Origin: Allobosea sp. Tri-44
Lineage (GTDB): Bacteria > Pseudomonadota > Alphaproteobacteria > Rhizobiales > Beijerinckiaceae
Reading direction: 5' to 3'
Assembly (NCBI RefSeq): GCF_004123845.1
Contig: NZ_NBDP01000015.1
Coordinates: 1-64,000, forward strand
DNA: 64,000 nt
Within the stretch, counting starts at the first letter, position 1. The number at the start of each line of letters is the position of its first letter. The notes under the pieces are model-generated. The model saw nothing but the letters and a program-made list of their open reading frames with translations, did no database searches and had not been told where the DNA came from. Positions 17,270 to 26,197 of this stretch are shown piece by piece. A program made the position numbers and the translations under genes.

Positions 17270-18110
17270 CGGGGCGGGCTTTCTCGGCGGTGCCGACGGC
17301 GAGCGTCATGGCGAGCACGAAGGTGGCGGACATCGAGCGGAAGGCGCCGTAATCGGCTTCCTCGACCTCGAGGCATAAGGAGCAGTGCTGGGCGAGCGGG
17401 CTGAGCGCACTGTCGGTGATCGCGATCACCGGAATGCCCTTCTCGTGGGCAGCGGCTGCGATCGCGACCGTCCCCGGCGTATAGGGCGCGCAGCTGACCG
17501 AGACGACGACATCGCCCTTGCGCGCGATCGCCGCCTGCTCGGGCCCGAGGGAGGCGATATTGTCAACGAGTACCGCCCTTATGCCGAGCTTGCCGAAGGC
17601 GTAGGCGAGATAGGACACCACGGGAAACATCCGGCGCGCGCCGATCAGGATGATCGTCTCCGCCCCGGCGAGCAGGTCCGTGGCTCTGTCGACGTCGCGG
17701 TGCCGGATCGTCGATTGCAGACGCGACAGCGAGCTGCGGCTGGCTTCGGCGAAGCCGTCGAGCAGCACCTGAGCCATGTTCGGCCCGGCCGCGCCCTCTT
17801 CGCGCAGCGCCACCAGCCGCTCGCGATAATCAGGGAATTGCTGGCGCAGCCGCGAGCGGAAGAGCTGCTGCAACTCGCTGAAGCCGGAATAGTCGAGCGC
17901 CTGGGCGAAGCGCACCAGGGTGGAGGCCTGCACGCCGGCCTGCTGCGCCACCTGCGCCGCGGTGCTGAGCGCCATGTCGTCGGGATTGGCGAGCGCATAA
18001 TCGGCGACCTGCCGCAACCGCTTCGGCAGGCTCGGCCCGCGCTCACGCAGCAGCGCGACGAAGCCGTCGAAATCGTCCCGTGGTGGGTCCTGCTGCAGTG
18101 GCGACGACAT
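17262..18110 (-). CDS. iolR: RpiR-family regulator of inositol catabolism IolR
   Basis: This is a 282-residue RpiR-type regulator: an N-terminal helix-turn-helix (about residues 25-100, with AQVAQQAGVQASTLVRFAQAL) and a C-terminal SIS sugar-phosphate-binding domain (ILIGARRMFPVVSYLAYAF; VSVSCAPYTPGTVAIA). It heads the operon and overlaps iolC, the same order as iolR-C-D-E-B of Sinorhizobium. There the homologue is a repressor relieved by a phosphorylated intermediate. A GGAA-N6-TTCC palindrome lies about 45 bases upstream of the start, so autoregulation is likely. Confidence 0.9.
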   Translation of the reverse strand: MSSPLQQDPPRDDFDGFVALLRERGPSLPKRLRQVADYALANPDDMALSTAAQVAQQAGVQASTLVRFAQALDYSGFSELQQLFRSRLRQQFPDYRERLVALREEGAAGPNMAQVLLDGFAEASRSSLSRLQSTIRHRDVDRATDLLAGAETIILIGARRMFPVVSYLAYAFGKLGIRAVLVDNIASLGPEQAAIARKGDVVVSVSCAPYTPGTVAIAAAAHEKGIPVIAITDSALSPLAQHCSLCLEVEEADYGAFRSMSATFVLAMTLAVGTAEKARPDA

Positions 18111-18155
18111 GGGAAACAGGGGCTCTCGCGGCCTTGACTTGTGCCGGGAGAGAAT

Positions 18156-18169
18156 GGAATGTTTGTTCC
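18156..18169. promoter_or_regulatory. Putative IolR operator GGAA-N6-TTCC
   Basis: The palindrome GGAATGTTTGTTCC (extendable to ATGGAA...TTCCAT) lies in the divergent gap between iolR and the dehydrogenase-iolG-phosphatase arm. The Sinorhizobium meliloti IolR site is recalled as GGAA-N6-TTCC, so the match is exact. It sits beside an AT-rich stretch (18180-18195) likely to hold the promoters. Confidence 0.65.
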
Positions 18170-18232
18170 ATTAGTCAAGCTCAATAAAAATAATGTGCCA
18201 TTGTGACAGTGGCGCTGCCAGGGAGATCAGAG

Positions 18233-19033
18233 GTGCCCCAACCAACCGACTTCCGTCGTGAACTCGACGGCAAGGTCGCCGTCGTCACCGGCGGCAGCCA
18301 GGGCCTGGGCGAGGCGATCGCCCGGGAATTCGCCGCGCGCGGCACCGCGGGTCTCGTCCTCACCGGCCGCAACCGCGAGCGCGGTGAAGCCGTCGCCGCC
18401 AGCCTGAAGGCGGCCGGCTGCAACGCCCTCTTCCACGCCGCCGACCTCGCCGATCTCGACGCCGTCCGCGGAATCGTCCCTGCCGCCGAGCAAGCTTTCG
18501 GCCGGCTCGACATCCTGGTCAACGCCGCCGGCGACACCGACCGCGGCACGATCTTCGACACCAGTCCCGAGCTCTATGCTCGCATCATGGCGGTCAACCT
18601 GACCGCCCCGTTCTTCCTGATCCAGGATGCGGCCAACCTGATGCGGCGCGAGAAGATCGCAGGCGCGATCGTCAACATCCAGTCGATGTCGGCCCATGGC
18701 GGCCAGCCCTTCCTCGCCGCCTACAGCGTCTCGAAGGGCGCGCTGGCGACGCTGACGAAGAACACCGCCCATGGGCTCCTGTCCGACCGCATCCGCGTCA
18801 ACGGCCTCAATATCGGCTGGATGGCGACGCCGGGCGAGGACGCGATCATGCGCCTGCGCCATGATGCGCAAGATGGCTGGCTGGATGAGGCGCAGGCCGG
18901 CCGCCCCTTCGGCCGCCTGATCGATCCGCGCGAGGTCGCCAAGGCCGTCGCCTATCTCGCGTCATCCGAATCGGGGCTGATGACCGGCGCCAATGTCGAC
19001 TTCGACCAGACCATTCTCGGCGCGCACGACTGA
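18233..19033 (+). CDS. SDR-family oxidoreductase in the inositol locus
   Basis: This is a 266-residue classical short-chain dehydrogenase: cofactor motif TGGSQGLGEA at 19-28, NAAG at 97-100, Asn122, and catalytic Ser151, Tyr164 and Lys168 (YSVSK). I start at the GTG at 18233 because GGGAGA stands seven bases before it; a GTG at 18203 in the same frame lacks a site. First gene of the plus-strand arm, it likely oxidises or reduces an inositol stereoisomer or inosose. The exact substrate is not shown by sequence. Confidence 0.85.
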   Translation: MPQPTDFRRELDGKVAVVTGGSQGLGEAIAREFAARGTAGLVLTGRNRERGEAVAASLKAAGCNALFHAADLADLDAVRGIVPAAEQAFGRLDILVNAAGDTDRGTIFDTSPELYARIMAVNLTAPFFLIQDAANLMRREKIAGAIVNIQSMSAHGGQPFLAAYSVSKGALATLTKNTAHGLLSDRIRVNGLNIGWMATPGEDAIMRLRHDAQDGWLDEAQAGRPFGRLIDPREVAKAVAYLASSESGLMTGANVDFDQTILGAHD

Positions 19034-19072
19034 AGCGCCGGAGCACTCTCGAACTGCAGGACCACGGACGTG

Positions 19073-20071
19073 ATGAGATTTGGATTGCTGGGCGCCGGCC
19101 GGATCGGGCGCATTCACGGGCTCAATGTCGCGGCGCGCTCCGATGCGCAGCTGGTCGCGCTTTCCGATGCCTCCGCGGAGGCCGCCGCCTCGCTCGCCCA
19201 GGCCAGCGGCGCCAAGGTCGCGACCACCGACGCGATCCTCGCCGACAGCGGTATCGATGCCGTGGTGATCTGCACCCCGACCGACACCCATGCCGACCTG
19301 ATCGAGGCTGCCGTCTCCGCCGGCAAGGCCGTCTTCTGCGAGAAGCCGGTCGATCTCGATGCTGGCCGCATCCGCCGCTGCCTCGAGGTCGTCGCGAAAT
19401 CCGGCAAGCCGCTGATGATCGGCTTCAACCGTCGCTTCGACCCGAATTTCGCCGCGCTGGAAGGGCGCCTGCGTTCCGGCGAGGCCGGCGCGATCGAGAT
19501 CGTCAGCGTGATCTCGCGCGACCCCGGGCCGCCGCCGGTCGAGTACGTCAAGCGCTCGGGCGGACTCTTCCGCGACATGATGATCCATGATTTCGACATG
19601 GCCCGCTTCCTCCTCGCCGAGGAGCCGGTCGAGGTCTTCGCGCTCGGCTCGGCGCTGGTCGATCCGGCGATCGGCCAGGCCGGCGATGTCGACACTGCCG
19701 CCGTGCTGATGCGCACCGCGAGCGGCCGCATCGCTCAGATCTCCAACTCCCGCCGGGCGACCTATGGCTACGACCAGCGCATCGAGGTGCACGGCTCCAA
19801 GGGCATGCTGCGCGCCGGCAATATCCACGAGACCACCGTGGAGATCGCGACCGGCGCCGGCTTCCGGGCCGATCCCGTGCAGAACTTCTTCCTGGAGCGC
19901 TATGCCGCCGCCTATCGCGCCGAGCTCGACGCCTTCATCACCGCCTGCCGCGACAAGCGCGCACCCTCGCCTTCGGGCCTTGACGGGCTGAAAGCCCAGA
20001 TCCTGGCCGACGCCGCGACGGAATCGCGCCGTACCGGCAAGCCGGTCGCCGTTGCGCTCGAGGCGCTGTGA
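19073..20071 (+). CDS. iolG: Inositol 2-dehydrogenase IolG
   Basis: IolG oxidises myo-inositol to 2-keto-myo-inositol with NAD. This Gfo/Idh/MocA-family protein (332 residues) has the Rossmann motif GLLGAGRIGRIHG at 4-16, EKPVD with Lys91, and GGLFRDMMIHDFD, in which Asp168 and His172 match the catalytic Asp and His of known inositol dehydrogenases. GTG at 19070 directly precedes the ATG and could also serve. Its stop overlaps the phosphatase start as TGATG. Confidence 0.92.
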   Translation: MRFGLLGAGRIGRIHGLNVAARSDAQLVALSDASAEAAASLAQASGAKVATTDAILADSGIDAVVICTPTDTHADLIEAAVSAGKAVFCEKPVDLDAGRIRRCLEVVAKSGKPLMIGFNRRFDPNFAALEGRLRSGEAGAIEIVSVISRDPGPPPVEYVKRSGGLFRDMMIHDFDMARFLLAEEPVEVFALGSALVDPAIGQAGDVDTAAVLMRTASGRIAQISNSRRATYGYDQRIEVHGSKGMLRAGNIHETTVEIATGAGFRADPVQNFFLERYAAAYRAELDAFITACRDKRAPSPSGLDGLKAQILADAATESRRTGKPVAVALEAL

Positions 20072-20871
20072 TGACCCCCGCCGAACTCGAACTGCGCGAA
20101 TATGCCGTGCTCGGCCTCGTCGCGGAGGCGAGCCATCTCGCGCTCGATTATTTCGGACGCAGCGACTCCCTGAACATCACGATGAAGGGGGCCCAGGATT
20201 GGCTCACCGCGGCCGACGGCGCCGTGGAGAGTTTTCTGCGCGAACGGCTCGGGCGGCTTTTCCCCTCCGATGGGGTGATCGGCGAGGAAGGCGGCGGCGA
20301 GGCGGCCGACGCGGTCTGGATCATCGATCCGATCGACGGAACTGCCAATTTCGCCCATGGCGATCGCAACTGGTGCATCTCGATTGGCCTCGTCCTCGCC
20401 GGGCGGCCCGAGATCGGCGTCATCGCAGCACCTGCACTCGGCGAGGTCTACCGCGCCCGGCGCGGCAGCGGGGCGAGCTTGAACGGCCGGCCGATCCGGG
20501 TTTCGGGCACCAGCGACATCGGCCGCGCCAGCCTCGAATTCGGCTGGTCGAAGCGCAGGTCGCTCGACAGCTATATCGAGATGGTCAAGCGCGGCTTCGA
20601 GGCCGGCGCGGCGGTCAAGCGACCAGGCGCCGGCGCGCTCGGCCTCTGCCATGTCGCCTGCGGCCGCACCGATGCCTATGCCGAACTGCACATCAATTCC
20701 TGGGATGTCGCCGCCGGCCTGGTGATCGCGGCGGAGGCCGGCGCCGACGTCAACGACTTCTTCGCGGGCGATGCGATCGCGGCCGGCAATCCGGTCCTGT
20801 GCTGCACGCCGGAGCTGACGACCGAACTGGAGCGCATCACCGGAATAGTAAGCCGGCACAAGGATCGTTGA
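20071..20871 (+). CDS. Inositol-monophosphatase-family phosphatase
   Basis: This 266-residue protein belongs to the magnesium-dependent inositol monophosphatase family, which releases phosphate from inositol phosphates and some nucleotide or sugar phosphates. The metal site is complete: Glu72-Glu73 (GEEGG), Asp86-Pro-Ile-Asp89-Gly-Thr (WIIDPIDGT) and Asp212 (SWDVAAG), at spacing like human IMPase. A one-base overlap with iolG implies co-translation. Between a catabolic inositol dehydrogenase and a transporter of sugar-phosphate type, the likely job is making free inositol from imported inositol phosphate. Confidence 0.85.
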   Translation: MTPAELELREYAVLGLVAEASHLALDYFGRSDSLNITMKGAQDWLTAADGAVESFLRERLGRLFPSDGVIGEEGGGEAADAVWIIDPIDGTANFAHGDRNWCISIGLVLAGRPEIGVIAAPALGEVYRARRGSGASLNGRPIRVSGTSDIGRASLEFGWSKRRSLDSYIEMVKRGFEAGAAVKRPGAGALGLCHVACGRTDAYAELHINSWDVAAGLVIAAEAGADVNDFFAGDAIAAGNPVLCCTPELTTELERITGIVSRHKDR

Positions 20872-20939
20872 TCTTTTCGAGCAAACGGTCACTATCGACC
20901 CAATAAGAACAAGTCAGAACCAGACATCGGGAGGAAGAC

Positions 20940-21980
20940 ATGCTGTCATTGAACCGGCTTCGCGTCGGACTATTCGCGGCCGCGGCCACCGGAGCTGCTT
21001 TCGCCACCACTCCGGCCCAGGCCCAGGGCTCGCTCGTCATGTATTGCGGCGTGCAGGAGGAATGGTGCCGCGCCATGAGCGGCGCCTTCGAGAAGGAAAC
21101 CGGCATCAAGGTCGCGATGACTCGCAAATCGGCCGGCGAGATCTACGCGCAGCTCAAGGCGGAATCGTCGAATCCACGCGGCGACATCTGGTGGGGCGGC
21201 ACCGGCGACCCGCATCTGCAGGCAGCCGAGGAAGGCCTGACGCAGGACTATGAATCGCCCGCCAACAAGGACATGCACGATTGGGCGCTGGCGCAGTGGA
21301 ACGCCGCCAAGAAGCGCTCGATGGGCATTTATGCCGGCGCGCTCGGCTTTGGCTACAACACCCAGCAGATCAAGGCCAAGGGCTTGAACGAGCCGAAATG
21401 CTGGGCCGACCTGCTCGATCCCAAGCTCAAGGACGACGTCCAGGTCGCTGATCCGAACTCGTCGGGCACCGCCTACAACCTGCTCGCGACCGTCGTCCAG
21501 CTCATGGGCGAGGACAAGGGCTTCGACTATCTGCGCGCTCTGCACAAGAACGTCAGCCAGTACACCAAGTCGGGCGCCGCCCCGGCCAAGGCGGCGAGCC
21601 TCGGCGAGACCGCCGTCGGCATCGTCTTCATCCACGACGCCGTCGTCTTCGCCGTACAGGGCGACCCCATCAAGGCCGTCGCCCCTTGCGAAGGCACCGG
21701 CTACGAGATCGGCTCGATGTCGATCGTCAAGGGCGCCCGCAATCTAGACAACGCCAAGAAGTTCTACGACTGGGCCCTGACCCCGGCGGCGCAGGCGCTG
21801 GCGGCCCCAGCCAAGTCCTATCAGGTGCCCTCGAACAAGAATGCGCCGGTGCCGGCGCATGCCCCGAAGATGTCGGAGATGAAGCTGATCAACTACGACT
21901 TCGTCAAATACGGTTCCTCGGCCGAGCGCGTTCGCCTGCTGACGAAGTGGGACAAGGAGATCAAGGCGCTCCCCAAGTGA
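20940..21980 (+). CDS. ABC importer substrate-binding protein, AfuA-like
   Basis: This is a 346-residue periplasmic binding protein with a signal peptide cleaved after about residue 28 (AQA-QG). It is of the iron(III)/polyamine-like cluster but closest in motif to AfuA, the hexose-phosphate binder: WWGGTGD at 84-90, NSSGTAYN at 173-180, IHDA with His232-Asp233, and APCEGTGYEIG around Glu251. From memory, AfuA contacts the substrate phosphate and sugar through such a His-Asp pair and Glu. GGAGG precedes the ATG. With the adjacent phosphatase, a phosphorylated inositol is the inferred ligand. Confidence 0.8.
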   Translation: MLSLNRLRVGLFAAAATGAAFATTPAQAQGSLVMYCGVQEEWCRAMSGAFEKETGIKVAMTRKSAGEIYAQLKAESSNPRGDIWWGGTGDPHLQAAEEGLTQDYESPANKDMHDWALAQWNAAKKRSMGIYAGALGFGYNTQQIKAKGLNEPKCWADLLDPKLKDDVQVADPNSSGTAYNLLATVVQLMGEDKGFDYLRALHKNVSQYTKSGAAPAKAASLGETAVGIVFIHDAVVFAVQGDPIKAVAPCEGTGYEIGSMSIVKGARNLDNAKKFYDWALTPAAQALAAPAKSYQVPSNKNAPVPAHAPKMSEMKLINYDFVKYGSSAERVRLLTKWDKEIKALPK

Positions 21981-22035
21981 GCACCCGAGTGATCGCAGAC
22001 TGATCGCGGCCATCTGAGACGAGAGGCGAGAGACG

Positions 22036-24225
22036 ATGCGTCCCGCGACGAGGCTTGCGCTGCTGGCCGGCTGGCTCGGCTATGTGCTCATCCCCTGGTA
22101 TCTGCCCGAGGGGATGAGCCTCGCGGGGTACCCGTTCGGCAAGAGCGGCACGGCGCTCGCTCTCGCACTCTCGGGAGCGGCGCCCTGGCTGCTGCCGATC
22201 GGCATTGCCCTCGTCCTCGCCAGCCTGCTCGCCGCCCGGCAGGAGAATGCCGGGACAGGCAAGCTCCTCGCCTGGATCGGCCTTGCCGGGCTCGTCGTCT
22301 TCTTCGCTCAAGGCTTTGCTATCACGCTGAAAGACCAGGGCATGCCGGCGTTGGCAGCCCTGCTCGGTGGAGCCGGCGCGGCCCAGCCCGGCATGGGCTT
22401 CGGCGCACTGGTGACGCTAGTCTCCCTCTTGCTGCTGCTCTGCCACGGCCTGGCCTATCGCGGCCTCTGCCGTGGCGACATCTTCACGACGTCCTCGATC
22501 GGCATCGTCATCATGCTGATCGCGCTGTTCATCTTCCTGCCGGTCTCGACGATCCTGCGCAGCGCGCTGGTCGATTCCAGCGGCGCGCTCGTGCTCGGCG
22601 AATTCGTCACGCGCTTCCTCAGTCCGACGATCTGGGGCCTGGGCTGCCTCACCGCCAACACCAATTGCGGCGTCGCCTGGAACACGCTGATCCTCGCCGT
22701 GCTGACCGGCCTCATCACCACCCTGCTCGGCCTCGCCTGCGCCCTGCTGATCCTGCGCACCGGCATGCCGGGCAAGCGGGCGATGCGCCTGCTGACGGTG
22801 CTGCCGATCATCACGCCGCCCTTCGTCATCGGCCTGGCGCTGATCCTGCTCTTCGGGCGCTCCGGCCTATTCTCGACATTCCTGTTCGACTGGTTCGGCG
22901 TGCCGCGCTCACGCTGGATCTACGGCCTGCCGGGCGTTCTGCTCGCCCAGGTGCTCGCCTTCGCGCCGATCGCCTTCCTCGTGCTGATCGGCGTCGTGCA
23001 AGGCATCGCGCCGAGCTTGGAGGAAGCCTCGCAGACACTGGGAGCCAAACGCTGGACGACCTTCCGGACCGTGACCTGGCCGCTGCTGCGGCCCGGTCTC
23101 GCCAATGCCTTCCTGCTCGGCTTCGTCGAGAGCATGGCCGATTTCGGCAACCCGCTGGTGCTAGGCGGCAATTTCGAGGTTCTCTCGACCAAGATCTTCT
23201 TCGCGGTCGTCGGTGCCGCGCATAATCAGGGCCAGGCGGCGGTCCTCGCCGTCGTCCTGCTCGGCTTCGCGCTCGCCGCCTTCTGGGCCCAGCAATACTG
23301 GCTTGGCAGCAAGTCCTATACGACCGTCACCGGCAAAGGCGATTCCGGCCTGCCGACGCCGCTGCCGCGCCGGATCACCTGGATCTCCGCCCTCGTCATC
23401 GGCCCCTGGGTCGCGCTGACCGCTGTCATCTACATCGTCATCCTGATGGGCGGCTTCGTCAAGACGATGGGGCGCGACCATACGCCGACGCTGCAGCACT
23501 ACATCACCGGCTTCTCGATCGATTTCAGCCGCGGCCTCTATTTCGACGGCTCGGCCTGGCCGTCCTTCTTCACCACGCTGAAGCTCGCCGCGATCTCGGC
23601 GCCGCTGACCGCGCTGATCGGCCTGCTCACCGCCTATCTGCTGACGCGTCAGCGCTTCGCAGGGCGCGGCGCGCTCGAATTCGCCACCATGCTGAGCTTC
23701 GCCATTCCCGGCACGGTGCTCGGCGTCGCCTATATCCTCGCCTTCAACGTGCCGCCGGTCGAGATCACCGGGACCGGGCTGATCCTGATCATCGCCTTCG
23801 TCTTCCGCAACATGCCGGTCGGCGTGCGTTCCGGCATCGCCGGCCTGTCGCAGATCGACAAGAGCCTGGACGAGGCCTCGGCGACGCTCTCGGCCCGCAG
23901 CTTCACCACGCTCTGGCGGGTGGTGCTGCCGCTGCTCCGCCCGGCTCTCGTCGCGGCGCTGGTCTACAGCTTCGTGCGCAGCATGACGACGGTCAGCGCC
24001 GTGATCTTCCTTGTCTCGGCCGAGTACAATCTCGCTACCGCCTATATCGTCGGCCGGGTCGAGGCCGGCGAGTTCGGTCTCGCCATCGCCTATTCCTCGG
24101 TGCTGATCGTGGTCATGGCGATCGGCATCAGCTTGATCCAGCTCGGCGTCGGCGAGCGCAAGCTCGGCCGACGCGGCACGCCCGCCCTTGCCTCCTCCGC
24201 CGCCGAGCCGATCAAACAAGGATAA
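22036..24225 (+). CDS. ABC importer permease with two membrane domains, AfuB-like
   Basis: This is a 729-residue inner-membrane permease. An N-terminal membrane part (residues 1-180) is followed by two BPD_transp_1 domains: the first around 205-420 with the coupling motif EEASQTLGAKRWTTFRTV, the second around 510-720 with DEASATLSARSFTTLWRV. Both EAA loops are intact, so one polypeptide could supply both halves of the channel. The same double-length layout is found in AfuB and FbpB-type permeases. It lies between its binding protein and ATPase on the same strand. Confidence 0.88.
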   Translation: MRPATRLALLAGWLGYVLIPWYLPEGMSLAGYPFGKSGTALALALSGAAPWLLPIGIALVLASLLAARQENAGTGKLLAWIGLAGLVVFFAQGFAITLKDQGMPALAALLGGAGAAQPGMGFGALVTLVSLLLLLCHGLAYRGLCRGDIFTTSSIGIVIMLIALFIFLPVSTILRSALVDSSGALVLGEFVTRFLSPTIWGLGCLTANTNCGVAWNTLILAVLTGLITTLLGLACALLILRTGMPGKRAMRLLTVLPIITPPFVIGLALILLFGRSGLFSTFLFDWFGVPRSRWIYGLPGVLLAQVLAFAPIAFLVLIGVVQGIAPSLEEASQTLGAKRWTTFRTVTWPLLRPGLANAFLLGFVESMADFGNPLVLGGNFEVLSTKIFFAVVGAAHNQGQAAVLAVVLLGFALAAFWAQQYWLGSKSYTTVTGKGDSGLPTPLPRRITWISALVIGPWVALTAVIYIVILMGGFVKTMGRDHTPTLQHYITGFSIDFSRGLYFDGSAWPSFFTTLKLAAISAPLTALIGLLTAYLLTRQRFAGRGALEFATMLSFAIPGTVLGVAYILAFNVPPVEITGTGLILIIAFVFRNMPVGVRSGIAGLSQIDKSLDEASATLSARSFTTLWRVVLPLLRPALVAALVYSFVRSMTTVSAVIFLVSAEYNLATAYIVGRVEAGEFGLAIAYSSVLIVVMAIGISLIQLGVGERKLGRRGTPALASSAAEPIKQG

Positions 24226-24234
24226 GCGCTTCCC

Positions 24235-25296
24235 ATGTCCAAGGCCGGCCCCGCCTCCGTCGAATTCCGCAATGTCAGCATGCGCTATGGCGCGGTAACG
24301 GCGGTGGACAATGTCAGCTTCACGGTCGAGGCCGGCAAGCTGGTGACGCTGCTCGGCCCATCCGGCTGCGGCAAGACCACGACGCTGCGGATGATCGCCG
24401 GGCTCGAGATCGCCAGCGAGGGCGAGATCCTGATCGGCGGCAAGGACGTCACAAGGCTGTCTGCCGCCGACCGCGACGTCAGCATGGTCTTCCAGTCCTA
24501 TGCGCTCTTTCCGCATATGAACGTGCTCGACAACGCCGCTTACGGCCCGACCGTGAAGGGCCTGCCCAAGGCCAAGGCGCAGGAGCTGGCGCTGGAGAAG
24601 CTGGCGCTGGTCGGCCTCAAGGGCTTCGAGAAGCGCTACCCCTCCGAATTGTCAGGTGGCCAGCAGCAGCGCGTCGCGGTAGCCCGCGCGCTCGTGCTGG
24701 AGCCGCAGGTGCTGCTTTTCGACGAGCCGCTCTCCAATCTCGACGCCAAATTGCGCCGGCGCGTGCGCGAGGAAATCCGCGAACTGCAGCAGACGCTCAA
24801 TCTGACCGTCGCCTATGTCACCCACGATCAGGAGGAGGCGCTCGCCGTCTCCGACCGCATCATCGTGATGTCGAATGCCCGCATCGCCCAGCAGGGCACG
24901 CCGCGCCAGCTCTATGAGGAACCCGCCGACGCCTTCGTCGCCGACTTCATCGGCGATGCCAACATGGTCGACGTCGCCGTGAAATCAGTCGCGGACGGGC
25001 GGGCAACGGTCGCGATCGGCCCGGCGAGCGTCTCGCTGCTGGCGCGCGGCCTGCAGCCTGGGCCGGCCAAGGCCGCGATCCGGCCGCAGAGCCTCCTGGT
25101 CTCGTGCCATGAGAGCCAGGGTGCACTGCCCGGGAACGTCCGCAAATGCGCCTATCTTGGCAACCATCTCGACCTGATGATCGAGACCGCCGTCGGCGAG
25201 CTTTTCGTCATCAGCCACGATGTCGACGACATGCTGGCGCCGGGCACGCCGGTCTGGCTCTCCTTCGCCAGCTCGGGCGTGATCCTGGTCCCCTGA
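24235..25296 (+). CDS. ABC importer ATPase, AfuC-like
   Basis: This is a 353-residue ATP-binding subunit: Walker A GPSGCGKT at 41-48, Q-loop VFQSYALFPHM, signature LSGGQQQ at 139-145, Walker B LLFDEP at 160-165, H-loop VTHDQEEA, and a C-terminal TOBE domain (about 240-350). It belongs to the iron/polyamine/sugar-phosphate importer group (PotA/FbpC/AfuC). Nine bases separate it from the permease gene. It is the last gene of the plus-strand arm and converges with the MipA gene. Confidence 0.9.
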   Translation: MSKAGPASVEFRNVSMRYGAVTAVDNVSFTVEAGKLVTLLGPSGCGKTTTLRMIAGLEIASEGEILIGGKDVTRLSAADRDVSMVFQSYALFPHMNVLDNAAYGPTVKGLPKAKAQELALEKLALVGLKGFEKRYPSELSGGQQQRVAVARALVLEPQVLLFDEPLSNLDAKLRRRVREEIRELQQTLNLTVAYVTHDQEEALAVSDRIIVMSNARIAQQGTPRQLYEEPADAFVADFIGDANMVDVAVKSVADGRATVAIGPASVSLLARGLQPGPAKAAIRPQSLLVSCHESQGALPGNVRKCAYLGNHLDLMIETAVGELFVISHDVDDMLAPGTPVWLSFASSGVILVP

Positions 25297-25305
25297 ACCG
25301 CGCCC

Positions 25306-26178
25306 TCAGCCACCGACGTGGAAGGAATAGCTCGCGCCGATGCCGACCGAGAACTGGTTGCGTTGCCCGATCGTGTCCACCAGCGGGGACTTGGCGGCCT
25401 CGCCGACCAAGCGGTCGTAGCGTGCGAACAGGGTCGTGGAGAAGCTCGGCGACCACGCATATTCCAGCGATGAAGCAAGGCCGACCGACTTGGCGCCGCC
25501 GCCAGGCTTGTAGGGAGTGACCAAGCCGTTGAGCGTAGCCTCATAGGGCAGGACGCCGAACTGACGGCGCATGAACGGGGCGCTCGCCAGCGACAGGCGC
25601 GGGCCGACGGCGAAGGTGAAGCTGCCGAACCGCTCCACCCAATCGGCCGAGAGATCGGCGACGACGCCATGATGACCGTTGAAGCCCTGGCGAACTTCGA
25701 TGCGGGTGCGCAGCCGGTCGGGGACCACCCAATACTCGGCAAAAGCGCCCGCCTCGATCGTCCAGGGCACATCGCGCAGGCCGAAGAGCCTGGGGTTTGA
25801 GCTCGCATAACGGCCGGCGCGATAGCTGCCGACAACGCCGGCGCTGAAACGATCGGTCTCGTAGAGCGCGTAGTCGAGGCCATCATCGGGCGCGCTGAAG
25901 CCTGCCTCTTCGCCAGCCCGACGCCAGGAAATCGATGGCATGAAGGACGGGCCGGCCGAGCGTGCCCCGTCATATTTCGGGCCCATCTCGAAGGAGCCCC
26001 CCAGCGTGATGATCCAGCCCTTGGCCGGAGCCGGGTCCGTCATGACGCGCTTGTCGTCATCGTCATTCGCCAGCGCAGCTCCGCCGGCAAGAGCAAGCAG
26101 AGCAGCGGTCCCGACGAGGGTGACGGGCCGACGACGCAGGCTGCGGCGAGGAGGTTCGGGACGTGTGGAGGCAGGCAT
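25306..26178 (-). CDS. MipA/OmpV-family outer-membrane protein
   Basis: This is a 290-residue protein with a signal peptide after an Arg-rich start (cleavage near ALA-ND, about residue 38). The mature protein has alternating beta strands ending in GIGASYSFHV, with GWIITLGGSFEMGPKYDGA and SPLVDTIGQRNQFSVG, all typical of the MipA/OmpV family. MipA was named for binding the lytic transglycosylase MltA in E. coli; many homologues have no known role. It follows the response regulator by 19 bases on the same strand, so it may be the last gene of the sigma-54 operon. Confidence 0.85.
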   Translation of the reverse strand: MPASTRPEPPRRSLRRRPVTLVGTAALLALAGGAALANDDDDKRVMTDPAPAKGWIITLGGSFEMGPKYDGARSAGPSFMPSISWRRAGEEAGFSAPDDGLDYALYETDRFSAGVVGSYRAGRYASSNPRLFGLRDVPWTIEAGAFAEYWVVPDRLRTRIEVRQGFNGHHGVVADLSADWVERFGSFTFAVGPRLSLASAPFMRRQFGVLPYEATLNGLVTPYKPGGGAKSVGLASSLEYAWSPSFSTTLFARYDRLVGEAAKSPLVDTIGQRNQFSVGIGASYSFHVGG

Positions 26179-26197
26179 GGAAAGCAGTGTCCCGTCG

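Noticed and set aside
20940..25296. An iron(III) uptake system
   Set aside because: The family is often labelled iron transport, but the binding protein has AfuA-like His-Asp and CEGTGYE motifs and sits with inositol genes; iron is kept only as an alternative.
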